Below, piece after piece: positions 8,748 through 16,807 of a stretch of DNA of 40,569 bases. The stretch lies in assembly GCF_021462265.1 (NCBI RefSeq), contig NZ_JAJONF010000063.1, forward strand, positions 1 to 40,569, given 5' to 3'. Under the pieces are notes generated by a model. That model was not told the origin of the DNA, searched no databases, and saw only the letters and a list, made by a program, of their open reading frames with translations. This DNA comes from Streptomyces shenzhenensis. Its GTDB lineage: Bacteria > Actinomycetota > Actinomycetes > Streptomycetales > Streptomycetaceae. Within the stretch, counting starts at the first letter, position 1. Each line of letters begins with the position of its first letter. The position numbers and the translations under genes were made by a program.

Positions 8748-9242
8748 ATGCGTAGCCGCGGCCGGACAACCCGGCAGCGTAAGGCGGTCACGCGTGCACT
8801 TGCGGGCTGTCAGGACTTCGTCTCGGCCCAGGAGTTGTACGCGCTTTTGCTCGCAGGCGACCACGCGATCGGCCTGACCACCGTCTACCGCGCCCTGCGG
8901 GAACTGGAGGCAGACGGGGGTGTCGACGTCGTTCGCGACGAGACGGGCGGACGGCTCTACCGGCTGCGGCCCGCCGACGGGCACCGCCACTACCTGATGT
9001 GCCGCGACTGCGGCCGAAGCCGCCCGGTGGACTCCGGGGCCGTGGAGGAGTGGGCGAGCAGGATCGCCGCGGACACCGGTTTCGCCGCGGTCGAGCACAC
9101 CGTCGAACTCACCGGCGTCTGCGCCGACTGTCTGCCCGGCGCGGACGCATGCCGACTGTCCGGGGCCGAAGGAGAGGAACCGTCATGCCACTGGGATCGC
9201 GCCCCGGACTCCCCGGGCCGAGTCCGCAGCTGCGCGAGCTGA
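8748..9242 (+). CDS. zur: Fur-family regulator, Zur-like (first copy)
   Basis: A 164-aa Fur-fold repressor. The winged helix is in residues about 8-75 (RKAVTRALAG, then GLTTVYRALRELE). The dimer domain has HRHYLMCRDCGRSRPVDSG, with CxxC at residues 85 and 88 and the second pair at 125 and 128 (TGVCADC) that hold the structural zinc. His and Cys ligands near residues 79-88 fit a zinc sensor. The C-terminus is extended by about 35 residues and overlaps the next gene by 58 bases. It heads a zinc operon and has a Zur-box-like site upstream, so autoregulation is likely. The fur/zur choice rests on motifs and context. Confidence 0.85.
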   Translation: MRSRGRTTRQRKAVTRALAGCQDFVSAQELYALLLAGDHAIGLTTVYRALRELEADGGVDVVRDETGGRLYRLRPADGHRHYLMCRDCGRSRPVDSGAVEEWASRIAADTGFAAVEHTVELTGVCADCLPGADACRLSGAEGEEPSCHWDRAPDSPGRVRSCAS

Positions 9243-9460
9243 AGGAGACCGTGCGTACCCTGCTCGGCCTCGACGACGACACCGCTGTCATGGTCCGCCA
9301 GCTCACCTGCACAGAACCGGGCTGCCCACCGCTGGAGACTGTCGTCGCACTCCTGCCGATGGAGGGGGAGGCCCGCCGCTGGACCCTGCACCGGCCTGCC
9401 GACCAGATCACCGAGGACGACCTGCGAGCTGCCCTGCTCGCCCCCGAACAGCACGACTAG
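9185..9460 (+). CDS. small conserved protein with CxEPGCPP motif
   Basis: A 91-aa protein starting at an ATG with a GGAGAGG ribosome site. Its coding region overlaps the end of the Zur gene by 58 bases in another frame. The central motif LTCTEPGCPPLETVVAL holds two cysteines in a C-x4-C arrangement that could bind metal. I recall similar small proteins next to CobW-type GTPases in Streptomyces but cannot give it a function. It may be a metal-handling partner of the GTPase that starts nine bases after its stop codon. Confidence 0.75.
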   Translation: MPLGSRPGLPGPSPQLRELKETVRTLLGLDDDTAVMVRQLTCTEPGCPPLETVVALLPMEGEARRWTLHRPADQITEDDLRAALLAPEQHD

Positions 9461-9469
9461 GAGACTGAC

Positions 9470-10492
9470 TTGACCACCCCCGAACCCCGAGATCTCCGCG
9501 ACGAGCGGGTTCCCGTCACGGTCCTGACCGGCTTCCTCGGCTCGGGCAAGACCACCCTGCTCAACCGCGTCCTCACCGAGAACCACGGCCTGCGGATCGC
9601 CGTCATCGAGAACGAGTTCGGCGAGGTCGGCATCGACGACGCCCTCGTACTCGACGCCGAGGAAGAGATCTTCGAGATGAACAACGGCTGCATCTGCTGC
9701 ACCGTGCGCGGCGATCTCATCCGCATCCTGGGCGCGCTGATGCGCCGGCGCGAGAAGTTCGACCACATCCTCATCGAGACCACCGGCCTCGCCGACCCGG
9801 CGCCGGTCGCGCAGACCTTCTTCATGGACGACGAGATCGCCTCCCAGCTGCGTCTGGACGCCATCGTCACCCTCGTCGACGCCGCGCACGTGCTCCAGCA
9901 CCTGGACGAGGTCAAGCCGGAGGGTGTGGAGAACGAGGCCGTCGAGCAGATCGCCTTCGCCGACCGGATCGTGCTCAACAAGACCGACCTGGCCGACGAG
10001 GAGACCATCGGACAGGTTGCGCGCCGCATCCGCGCCATCAACGCCGGCGTGCACGTCCTTCCGGCCCAGCACGCCGCGATCGATCTGCGGCAGGTGCTGG
10101 ACGTGGGCGCCTTTGACCTGGAGCGGGTACTCGCCGACGACCCGTCCTTCCTGACCGAGACCGAGCACCAGCACGACACCACGGTCACCTCGGTCGGAAT
10201 CGAACTTCACGGCGAACTCGACGAGGACCGGCTCAATGCCTGGCTCGGCAGCCTGCTGCGCGCCAAGGGCGTAGACCTGTTCCGCTCCAAGGGCATTCTC
10301 GCCATCGCCGGAGCGCCCAAGCAGTACGTCTTCCAGGGCGTGCACATGCTGCTGGACGGCACCTTCGGGCGCGACTGGCGGGAGGGTGAACCCCGCACGA
10401 ACAAGCTCGTGTTCATCGGCCGCGACCTCGACCGCGAGGCCCTCGAGCGCGGCTTCGCCGACTGCCTGGCCACGGCGGGAGCCGCCGCGTGA
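9470..10492 (+). CDS. CobW/COG0523-family GTPase, probable zinc metallochaperone
   Basis: A 340-aa G3E-type GTPase. A P-loop LTGFLGSGKTTLLNRVL (GSGKT at residues 24-28) and the family's metal-binding CICC (residues 74-77 in NNGCICCTVRGDL) are clear. IETTGLADP and the guanine-specificity NKTD (in RIVLNKTDLAD) follow, and the C-terminal domain has SKGILAIAGAPKQYVFQGVH. Known relatives (YciC/ZagA/ZNG1) deliver zinc to client proteins during scarcity and are often Zur-controlled. The start is TTG, right behind GGAGACTGAC. The stop overlaps the GTG of the WD40 gene (GTGA). Zinc rather than cobalt is inferred from the Zur-like genes around it. Confidence 0.92.
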   Translation: MTTPEPRDLRDERVPVTVLTGFLGSGKTTLLNRVLTENHGLRIAVIENEFGEVGIDDALVLDAEEEIFEMNNGCICCTVRGDLIRILGALMRRREKFDHILIETTGLADPAPVAQTFFMDDEIASQLRLDAIVTLVDAAHVLQHLDEVKPEGVENEAVEQIAFADRIVLNKTDLADEETIGQVARRIRAINAGVHVLPAQHAAIDLRQVLDVGAFDLERVLADDPSFLTETEHQHDTTVTSVGIELHGELDEDRLNAWLGSLLRAKGVDLFRSKGILAIAGAPKQYVFQGVHMLLDGTFGRDWREGEPRTNKLVFIGRDLDREALERGFADCLATAGAAA

Positions 10493-11514
10493 GCACCGCC
10501 GTGAACTCCCCGCTCGTCTGGGACGTCGCCGTCGACGACGCGCCCGTCGCGCTCAGCGCGCGCGGTGACCTGGTCGCCGTCGCTGGGGCCGAGGGGACCG
10601 TGAAGGTCTTCGACGCGGCGCTGGGCGCCGAGATCGGGTCCTTCGAACTCCCCGGGGGCGCGCTCAGAGTCGGACTCTCCCCGGATGCCGGGTCCGTGGT
10701 GGCGACCGGCCCGACGGGCTATGCGCTGTGGCGGCGCGCCGACGGACGCACGACCGTCCGCGAGTCCGGGGCCTGGTCGGCTGCCGCCGCCTGGGCGGAC
10801 GGCACCCGTGTCGCCGTCGCCTCCGGTCGCCGCGCCCTCGTGCTGGACGTCGGCGGTGGGGAGTTGTGGCGTACGGAAGCCGCCGCATCCACCGTCACCG
10901 ACCTCGCCTGGATGCGGCAGGGCCGGCGTCTGGCCGTGGCCGCGTACGGGGCCGTGCGCTGCCACGAACGCCACACCGAGAAACCGTTGGTGACCTATCC
11001 GTACGTCGGTTCGCACCTCGCTCTCGCGGTCGCGCCCACCGGACGGTGGATCTGCAGCGGCAACCAGGACGCCTCCATCCACATCTGGCGCACCCGGGAC
11101 GGCAGCGAATTGACCATGTCCGGCTACCCGGAGAAAGTCTGCCGCCTCGCCTTCGACGACACCGGCTTCTGGCTGGCCGCCGACGGCGCCCCCGACGTGA
11201 CGGTCTGGGACTTCTCCGGCGGCGGACCGGAAGGCACCGCCCCGCGCTCCCTGCGCTGCCACGAGACCGTGACCGCGCTTGCCTGGCGGCCGGGTGCCGC
11301 CGGGCACCTCGCCAGCGGCGGCGACGACGGCACCGTAGCCCTGTGGCATGCCACGGCAGGGCGGCCTCAGGCGCGCCTGCGGCCGGTACGCGAGATCGAG
11401 GGCACCGGTGCGCCGGTCGCCGCGCTGACCTGGGCCGGCCCTCATCTGCTGGCCGTGGCATGGCGCGACGGCCGCATCCGGACCCACGGCACGCCCTCCC
11501 GGACCGCCCTGTGA
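10489..11514 (+). CDS. WD40-repeat protein
   Basis: A 341-aa beta-propeller protein made of about seven degenerate WD40 repeats. Clear repeat ends include IHIWRTRDGSEL, VTVWDFSGGG and ALAWRPGAAGHLASGGDDGT followed by VALWHA. No signal peptide or membrane helix is visible, so it is cytosolic. It begins with a GTG that overlaps the CobW stop and ends with a GTGA overlap to the ferredoxin-like gene, so it is translationally coupled in the zinc operon. WD40 proteins act as docking platforms; a role in presenting clients to the GTPase would be a guess. Confidence 0.88.
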   Translation: MSTAVNSPLVWDVAVDDAPVALSARGDLVAVAGAEGTVKVFDAALGAEIGSFELPGGALRVGLSPDAGSVVATGPTGYALWRRADGRTTVRESGAWSAAAAWADGTRVAVASGRRALVLDVGGGELWRTEAAASTVTDLAWMRQGRRLAVAAYGAVRCHERHTEKPLVTYPYVGSHLALAVAPTGRWICSGNQDASIHIWRTRDGSELTMSGYPEKVCRLAFDDTGFWLAADGAPDVTVWDFSGGGPEGTAPRSLRCHETVTALAWRPGAAGHLASGGDDGTVALWHATAGRPQARLRPVREIEGTGAPVAALTWAGPHLLAVAWRDGRIRTHGTPSRTAL

Positions 11515-11942
11515 ACCGGCCCGGCGGAATCGGGTCCGCCGCCAACCGTTCCGTGATCCGGTCCGCCGCGCACCGGCCCTGCACCCTCGTCGTGTGCCGG
11601 GGCTGCTGCTGCGGCAACCCCCGCAAGCGCCCCGGCACCGACCACGCCTGGCAACTGGACCGGCTGCGCGCCGGCGCGGCAGAAGGCGGCTTCCAGATCC
11701 GTACGACGGACTGCCTCGGCCCCTGCGACCAGGCGAACATCATCGTCGTCCAGCCCTCCACCGCAGGGCGCCGGGCGGGGGGCCGCGCCGTCTGGGTCGG
11801 CTTCGCGATGGACGATGACTGCACCGATGACCTGCTGCGCTGGGCGGCGGAGGGCGGACCCGGCATGGCCGAACCGCCCGCCACGCTCGCGCTCCAGTTC
11901 GTCCGCCCACCGCGCGAGGCCCGCCCCCGTGCACGCCGGTGA
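11511..11942 (+). CDS. (2Fe-2S) ferredoxin-like thioredoxin-fold protein
   Basis: A 143-aa protein with GTG start overlapping the WD40 stop codon. The cysteine pattern CTLVVCRGCCCGN (residues 24-36) and later TTDCLGPCDQANIIVVQP are characteristic of thioredoxin-like [2Fe-2S] ferredoxin domains. There is an extra run of three cysteines. It could bind an iron-sulfur cluster or zinc. The C-terminus is arginine- and proline-rich and overlaps the ArsR gene by 14 bases. A second, more divergent protein of the same type is encoded on the opposite strand at 12,379-12,759. Confidence 0.8.
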   Translation: MNRPGGIGSAANRSVIRSAAHRPCTLVVCRGCCCGNPRKRPGTDHAWQLDRLRAGAAEGGFQIRTTDCLGPCDQANIIVVQPSTAGRRAGGRAVWVGFAMDDDCTDDLLRWAAEGGPGMAEPPATLALQFVRPPREARPRARR

Positions 11943-12291
11943 CATCGACGCCGGCGGCCGCGACGTCCTCGCGGCCGCCCGGCTCGACGAGGCCACCGCC
12001 GCCTCGGTCGCCACGACGCTCCAGGCCCTCGCCACACCGTCGCGTCTGCTGGTCCTCACCACTTTGCGGCAGCGCCCGTACCCGGTCGGCGAACTCGCCG
12101 CCGCCGTCGGCATGGAACAGTCCGCCGTCTCCCACCAACTGCGCCTGCTGCGCGCCCTCGGCCTGGTCACCGGCCGCCGCGACGGCCGCCGCATCGTCTA
12201 CAGCCTCTACGACGACCACGTCGCCCAGCTCCTCGATCAGGCCGTCCACCACATCGAGCACCTCCGCCTCGGAGTCCGCGACCTCGGCTGA
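11929..12291 (+). CDS. ArsR/SmtB-family metal sensor with alpha-5 site
   Basis: A 120-aa winged-helix repressor from a GTG start (a longer frame upstream is less family-like). The recognition helix region is ELAAAVGMEQSAVSHQLRLL and the wing is VTGRRDGRRIVYSLYD. Helix alpha-5 reads YDDHVAQLLDQAVHHIEH; spacing of Asp-x-His and His-x-x-His with ten residues between the inner ligands exactly fits the zinc site of SmtB/CzrA sensors. There is no ELCVC motif of the alpha-3 type. It ends the forward zinc operon and may control zinc or nickel/cobalt export. No target in this window is intact, unless the P-type ATPase remnant was one. Confidence 0.9.
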   Translation: MHAGDIDAGGRDVLAAARLDEATAASVATTLQALATPSRLLVLTTLRQRPYPVGELAAAVGMEQSAVSHQLRLLRALGLVTGRRDGRRIVYSLYDDHVAQLLDQAVHHIEHLRLGVRDLG

Positions 12292-12378
12292 CCGCACATC
12301 CCAGCCGCCGCAACTCTCCCCCATGGCACCATCGCCCGCGTCGTGCTGGACGCCCTCCGCGAGCCCAGGAGCAGCAGG

Positions 12379-12759
12379 TCAGTTCAGGTGGGCGACCTGC
12401 CGTGGTGCCGGCGCCGCGCGGAGCCGGTCGGGCAGTGTGCCGTCGTCGGGCATTCCGGCCCGCGGCCACTCCCCGACCACCTCGGCGTCGGCTTCCGTCA
12501 GAAGGGGCCCCAGGCGTGCGACGGCCCCGGTGGGCCTTCGGCCGACCCCGCGCGGTTGCACGGCGGCGTGCAACCCGTGGTCCCTCCGGCAGTGCAGCAC
12601 TTTCTCCAGGCAGCCGGTGGAGACCATCACCCCGTGAGGGCAGGCCCGGACCGCGCGGCGCAGCCCGTCCATCACCTGCCCGGTCGCGGCGGCCTCGCAG
12701 GAACCGCAGACGACAAGGGTGAAAGGGCGGCTCCGAGGGCCGCGTGCCGCATCGCTCAT
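12379..12759 (-). CDS. (2Fe-2S) ferredoxin-like protein, second copy
   Basis: A 126-aa protein starting at the ATG preceded by GGAGGAGACGCGGAG; a longer frame upstream lacks such a site. The motif FTLVVCGSCEAA and later STGCLEKVLHCRRD give cysteines at about residues 18, 21, 40, 50 and 57, resembling the ferredoxin-like protein at 11,511 but with fewer cysteines. It may bind a 2Fe-2S cluster or metal. It is convergent with the ArsR gene and divergent from the zinc transporter, sharing its upstream region. The Zur-like boxes are about 250 bases away, so co-regulation is possible but not shown. Confidence 0.7.
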   Translation of the reverse strand: MSDAARGPRSRPFTLVVCGSCEAAATGQVMDGLRRAVRACPHGVMVSTGCLEKVLHCRRDHGLHAAVQPRGVGRRPTGAVARLGPLLTEADAEVVGEWPRAGMPDDGTLPDRLRAAPAPRQVAHLN

Positions 12760-13003
12760 CTCCGCGTCTCCTCCGCAGTGTTCGAAGGGATCCCCTATTT
12801 GCGCCACGGCTCACCCAACTGGACGGTGTGACCAGTGAGTTGGTGCGCGAGCGACGCCATCCGGGGCAGTCTGGAGCGGCACTTCGGAGTGGCCCTCGCC
12901 TTCCAGAACTGCCACCGGGTTGCCGCCTTCCGCCCCGGAGCGCACGGCGGTGAGACCCACACGCGCTTCACCTCTGTGCGGCGGTCGTCGCCCAGTCAAG
13001 AGA
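12760..13003. other. non-coding upstream region of the zinc-transporter operon
   Basis: Together with 13,004-13,122 this forms a 363-base gap between divergent genes. A short plus-strand ORF (12,835-13,029) has no family resemblance and runs into the Zur-like boxes, so I do not call it. No hairpin terminator is visible. Confidence 0.4.
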
Positions 13004-13046
13004 TGGCAATGGTTTTCATCTACCATTGAGATGAAAATCGTTTCCA
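13004..13046 (+). promoter_or_regulatory. tandem Zur-box-like palindromes ahead of the zinc transporter
   Basis: Two 15-base near-palindromes sit 28 bases apart: TGGCAATGGTTTTCA (13,004-13,018) and TGAAAATCGTTTCCA (13,032-13,046). Both match the actinobacterial Zur box pattern TGAAAATnATTTTCA in most positions and resemble the site at 8,684. They lie 76-118 bases ahead of the binding-protein gene. Repression by zinc-loaded Zur is the expected role. Confidence 0.75.
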
Positions 13047-13122
13047 TCTAGGGTGAGGGCGTCACCGCATCGCCGGCACGTGTCCGCTTCCCGTCCGGCA
13101 CCTCCCGAAGGAGAGCCCCAGC

Positions 13123-14103
13123 ATGTCGGCCGTCCCTGCCTCCCGTTTCGCCCCACCGTCCGCGAGGCTCGCACTCGTCGCCGCGACGGCCGCCCTGACG
13201 GCCGCGACTGCGACCGCCTGCTCGACCTCCTCCTCGAACAACGCCGGCAACACCGCCGCGACCAGCAACAGCGGCGGCTCGGGCAAGACGATCCAGGTGG
13301 TGGCGGCGGAGAACTTCTGGGGCAGCATCGCCTCCCAGCTCGGCGGCAGCCACGTGAAGGTGACCAGCATCATCACCAACCCGAACACCGACCCGCACGA
13401 CCACGAGCCGACCGCCGCCGACGCCCGCACCGTGGCCGGCGCCCAGTACGCGATCGTCAACGGCATCGGATACGACGCCTGGGCCGACAAGCTCCTGGCC
13501 GCCAACCCAGGCAGCGGGCGCACCGAACTGAAGGTCGGCGACTTGGTCGGGATCAAGCCGGGCGGCAACCCGCACCGCTGGTACTCCCCGGACAACGTCC
13601 ACCAGGTCATCGAGAAGATCACCGCCGACTACAAGAAGATCGACCCGGCCGACGCCGCCTACTTCGACCAGCAGAAGGCGACCTTCGAGACCAAGACGCT
13701 GGCCGGGTACAACAAGCTCATCGCCGACATCAAGGCGAAGTACGCCGGCACCCCGATCGGTGCCTCCGAGTCCATCGTCACGCCGCTCGCCGAGGGCCTG
13801 GGGCTGAAGATGCTCACCCCGGAGGCGTTCCTGGACGCGATGAGCGAAGGCTCCGACCCCACGGCCAAGGACAAGACCACCATCGACCAGCAGATCAAGA
13901 ACAAGAAGATCAAGATCTACGTCTACAACTCCCAGAACTCCACCCCGGACGTTCAGGCGCAGGTCAAGGAGGCCAAGGCGGAAGCCATCCCGGTCGCCAC
14001 CGTCACCGAGACCCTCACCCCCGCCGGCGCCAGTTTCCAGCAGTGGCAGACCACCGAACTGCGAGGCATCGAGCAGGCCCTGGCCAAGGCCACCGGGAAG
14101 TGA
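13123..14103 (+). CDS. znuA: metal ABC transporter substrate-binding lipoprotein (ZnuA-like)
   Basis: A 326-aa secreted binding protein. A long signal sequence ends in a lipobox-like TATAC with Cys33 as lipid anchor, followed by a Ser/Asn/Gly linker. Metal ligands of the cluster A-I family are in place: His in PHDHEP (residues 92 or 94), His151 in GGNPHRWYSP and Glu216 in GASESIVTPL. ZnuA proteins usually have His at the third position while Mn-binding relatives have Glu, so zinc is inferred from the Zur boxes and neighbours. ATG with GAAGGAG upstream. First gene of a five-gene operon. Confidence 0.9.
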   Translation: MSAVPASRFAPPSARLALVAATAALTAATATACSTSSSNNAGNTAATSNSGGSGKTIQVVAAENFWGSIASQLGGSHVKVTSIITNPNTDPHDHEPTAADARTVAGAQYAIVNGIGYDAWADKLLAANPGSGRTELKVGDLVGIKPGGNPHRWYSPDNVHQVIEKITADYKKIDPADAAYFDQQKATFETKTLAGYNKLIADIKAKYAGTPIGASESIVTPLAEGLGLKMLTPEAFLDAMSEGSDPTAKDKTTIDQQIKNKKIKIYVYNSQNSTPDVQAQVKEAKAEAIPVATVTETLTPAGASFQQWQTTELRGIEQALAKATGK

Positions 14104-14112
14104 GCCGACGCC

Positions 14113-15036
14113 ATGAACCCGATAGCGAAGGCCCGCGAAGCCGTCACCCCCAGCGGACACACCGTCCCCAACCGCCGCGCGGGCGGCCACGACACCGCAC
14201 CAGACAGCGGGAGCGGCCCGGTGGTCGACCTGCGCGGGGCCACCGTGCGGGTCGGCGGCCGTACGTTGTGGTCGGGCGTGGACCTTCGCATCGGGACCGG
14301 CGAGTTCACCGCCGTGCTCGGTCCCAATGGCGTCGGCAAGTCCACCATGATCAAGGTGCTGCTCGGCGCCCTGCCGACGGCTGCCGGTGAGGTGCGGGTG
14401 CTCGGCGCCCGGCCCGGGCAGGCCAACGACCGTATCGGCTACCTGCCGCAGCGCCGCAGCTTCGACACCTCCCTGCGGATCCGCGGCATCGACGTGGTGC
14501 GCATGGGTCTGGACGGCGACCGGTGGGGGGTGCCGCTGCCGTTCCCGAGCACGCGTGGGCGGGCCGCCCGCGCCCGCGTGGACGAGGTGATCGAGCTGGT
14601 CGGGGCGTCGGCATACGCGCACCGGCCCATCGGGCAGTGCTCCGGCGGCGAGCAGCAGCGGCTGCTGATCGCGCAGGCGCTGGTCCGCAGGCCCGGCCTG
14701 CTGCTCCTCGACGAGCCGCTGGACAGCCTCGACCTGCCCAACCAGAGCGCCGTGGCCGCGCTGATCGGGCGCATCTGCCACCAGGAGGGCGTGTCGGTGG
14801 TCATGGTCGCCCATGACGTGAACCCGATCCTCCACCACCTGGACCGGGTCGTGTACCTGGCCGAGGGCGGGGCCGCCGCCGGCACACCGACCGAGGTCAT
14901 CACCTCCGAGACGCTGACCCGCCTCTACGGCACTCCGGTCGAGGTGCTGCGGACCTCGGACGGGCGGCTGGTCGTGGTGGGCCAGCCGGAGGCGCCCGCG
15001 GCGCACACCGACCGGCACTCCGGGGGGCCGTCATGA
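14113..15036 (+). CDS. znuC: metal ABC transporter ATP-binding protein (ZnuC-like)
   Basis: A 307-aa ABC ATPase. Walker A is GPNGVGKST (residues 70-78), the signature is CSGGEQQR, Walker B is LLLLDEPLDSLD and the switch histidine is in MVAHDVNP. An extra 35-residue N-terminus precedes the nucleotide-binding domain. It couples ATP hydrolysis to uptake through the two permeases encoded next. It starts 9 bases after the binding-protein gene and its stop overlaps the first permease start (ATGA). Confidence 0.93.
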   Translation: MNPIAKAREAVTPSGHTVPNRRAGGHDTAPDSGSGPVVDLRGATVRVGGRTLWSGVDLRIGTGEFTAVLGPNGVGKSTMIKVLLGALPTAAGEVRVLGARPGQANDRIGYLPQRRSFDTSLRIRGIDVVRMGLDGDRWGVPLPFPSTRGRAARARVDEVIELVGASAYAHRPIGQCSGGEQQRLLIAQALVRRPGLLLLDEPLDSLDLPNQSAVAALIGRICHQEGVSVVMVAHDVNPILHHLDRVVYLAEGGAAAGTPTEVITSETLTRLYGTPVEVLRTSDGRLVVVGQPEAPAAHTDRHSGGPS

Positions 15037-15941
15037 CGCTCGCCGAGACCGGGGCACCGGACTGGTCGTGGAACCTCCTGACCGACTTCCAGGAGATGTG
15101 GTCGTACCCCTTCATGGTCAACGCGTTCCGCGCGGGCGCGATCGTGGCCGTCGTCGCGGCGGTCGTGGGGTGGTTCGTGGTGCTGCGGCGGCTGACGTTC
15201 GCCGCGCACACCGTCTCCCTCGTCGCCTTCCCCGGCGCGGCCGGGGCGCTCCTGCTCGGAGTGAGCGCCGGCTACGGGTACTTCACGTTGTGCGTGGCCG
15301 CCGCGCTGGTCATCGCGGCCCTGCGCGGTGGGGGTGAGCACGAGGAGTCCGCGCTGACCGGGACCGTGCAGGCGTTTCTGCTCGCCTCCGGGTTCCTGTT
15401 CACCGCCCTGTACCGGGGGCTGCTGGAAGGGCCGCAGACCATCTTGTTCGGCACTTTCCTGGGGATCACATCGTCGCAGGTCACCGTGTTGACCGTGGTC
15501 GGAGCGGTGGTACTCGCCGTGCTCGCGCTGCTCGGACGGCCGCTGCTGTTCGCCTCCGTGGACCCGAAGGTGGCCGCCGGGCGCGGGGTGCCGGTCCGCG
15601 CGCTGTCCGTGGTCTTCCTCGTCCTGCTCGGCGCGGCCACCGCCGAGGCGAGCCAGATCACCGGAACGCTCCTGGTCTTCGCCCTCATGGTGATCCCGGC
15701 AGCCACCGCGCAGGTCCTCACCGCCCGCCCCGGCCTGAGCCTGGCCCTGGCCGTCCTCCTGGCATTCGCCACCACCTGGCTCGGACTGACCGCCGCCTAC
15801 TACTGGCCCTATCCCCTGGGCTTCTTCGTGACGACGATCGCCTTCGCCGGATACCTGCTCGCTCTCGGCTGGCGCTCACTGAGTGAGGTGCCCGGCCGCC
15901 GGGCGATGGCCCCCACCGCCACCCGGGAGGTGCCGGCATGA
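15033..15941 (+). CDS. metal ABC transporter permease 1 (ZnuB-like)
   Basis: A 302-aa membrane protein of the ABC-3 permease family. About eight hydrophobic segments are visible, for example AIVAVVAAVVGWFVVL and VLTVVGAVVLAVLALLG. The family motif region GAATAEASQITGTLLVFALM with a conserved VIPAATA is clear. It starts in an ATGA overlap with the ATPase gene and ends in an ATGA overlap with permease 2. With permease 2 it may form a heterodimeric channel, unlike the homodimeric ZnuB of E. coli. Confidence 0.9.
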   Translation: MTLAETGAPDWSWNLLTDFQEMWSYPFMVNAFRAGAIVAVVAAVVGWFVVLRRLTFAAHTVSLVAFPGAAGALLLGVSAGYGYFTLCVAAALVIAALRGGGEHEESALTGTVQAFLLASGFLFTALYRGLLEGPQTILFGTFLGITSSQVTVLTVVGAVVLAVLALLGRPLLFASVDPKVAAGRGVPVRALSVVFLVLLGAATAEASQITGTLLVFALMVIPAATAQVLTARPGLSLALAVLLAFATTWLGLTAAYYWPYPLGFFVTTIAFAGYLLALGWRSLSEVPGRRAMAPTATREVPA

Positions 15942-16807
15942 CCCTCCTGATGGCCGTCTCCCCGCTGTCCCATCCGTTCTTCCAGCACGCCTTCCTCGCC
16001 GGGACCGCCATCGCCGCCGCCTGCGGGCTGGTCGGCTACTTCCTGGTCCTGCGCGCCCAGGTGTTCACCGGCGACGCGCTCAGCCATGTCGCCTTCACCG
16101 GCGCGATGGCCGCCCTGGCCTTCGGCTACGACCTGCGCCTGGGCCTGTTCGCCGCCACCATCGCCATGGCGCTGCTCTTCGGCACCCTCGGCCGCCGGGC
16201 GCGCCCCGACGACGTGGTCATCGGGAGCGTCTTCTCCTGGATCCTGGGCCTGGGCGCCTTCTTCATCACCCTCTACACGAGCTCCCGCAGCACCACCAAC
16301 GGCACCGCCGGCATCAGCGTGCTGTTCGGCTCCGTCTTCGGCATCTCCGCCGGCAGTGCGGTGGTCGCCGCCCTAGTGGCCACCGGGGTCGCCCTGCTGG
16401 TGGTCCTCATGGCTCGGCCGCTGCTGTTCGCCACGCTCGACGAGGCGGTGGCCGCGGCCCGCGGAGTACCGGTACGGCTCCTCGGCTACGGCTTCCTCGC
16501 CCTCGCCGGAATCAGCGCCGCCGAGGCGACGCAGGCCGTCGGCTCCCTGCTCCTGCTCGGCCTGCTCGCCGCCCCCGCGGGCGCCGCGGTCCGGCTCACC
16601 GACCACCCCCACCGGGCCCTTGCCCTCTCCGCCGGGCTGGCGGTGCTGGAGATGTGGGCGGGGCTGTTCGCCTCCTACGCGGTGCCGAGGATGCCGCCGA
16701 GCTTCGCCATCATGGCCGTCGCCACGGCCGTCTACACCGCCACGTTCCTGGTACGCCGGCCCGCCCACGTCTCCCGCGCACGAGCCGCTGTCCCCACCGG
16801 CCCATGA
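15938..16807 (+). CDS. metal ABC transporter permease 2 (ZnuB-like)
   Basis: A 289-aa ABC-3 family permease, a distant paralogue of the gene before it. The N-terminal LAGTAIAAACGLVGYFLVLR and FTGDALSHVAFTGAMAALAF carry the SHVAF pattern found near the channel entrance of this family. GISAAEATQAVGSLLLLGLL is the second hallmark. About eight transmembrane helices are expected. It is coupled to its neighbours by ATGA overlaps on both sides, the last being with the second Zur gene. Two different permeases in one transporter fit zinc systems of actinobacteria. Confidence 0.9.
   Translation: MTLLMAVSPLSHPFFQHAFLAGTAIAAACGLVGYFLVLRAQVFTGDALSHVAFTGAMAALAFGYDLRLGLFAATIAMALLFGTLGRRARPDDVVIGSVFSWILGLGAFFITLYTSSRSTTNGTAGISVLFGSVFGISAGSAVVAALVATGVALLVVLMARPLLFATLDEAVAAARGVPVRLLGYGFLALAGISAAEATQAVGSLLLLGLLAAPAGAAVRLTDHPHRALALSAGLAVLEMWAGLFASYAVPRMPPSFAIMAVATAVYTATFLVRRPAHVSRARAAVPTGP

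Noticed and set aside
7201..9242. Idea that the P-type ATPase is a working programmed-frameshift gene in the zinc operon
   Set aside because: The N-terminal half, including actuator domain and first helices, is missing, and no slippery sequence is evident, so decay is the simpler explanation.
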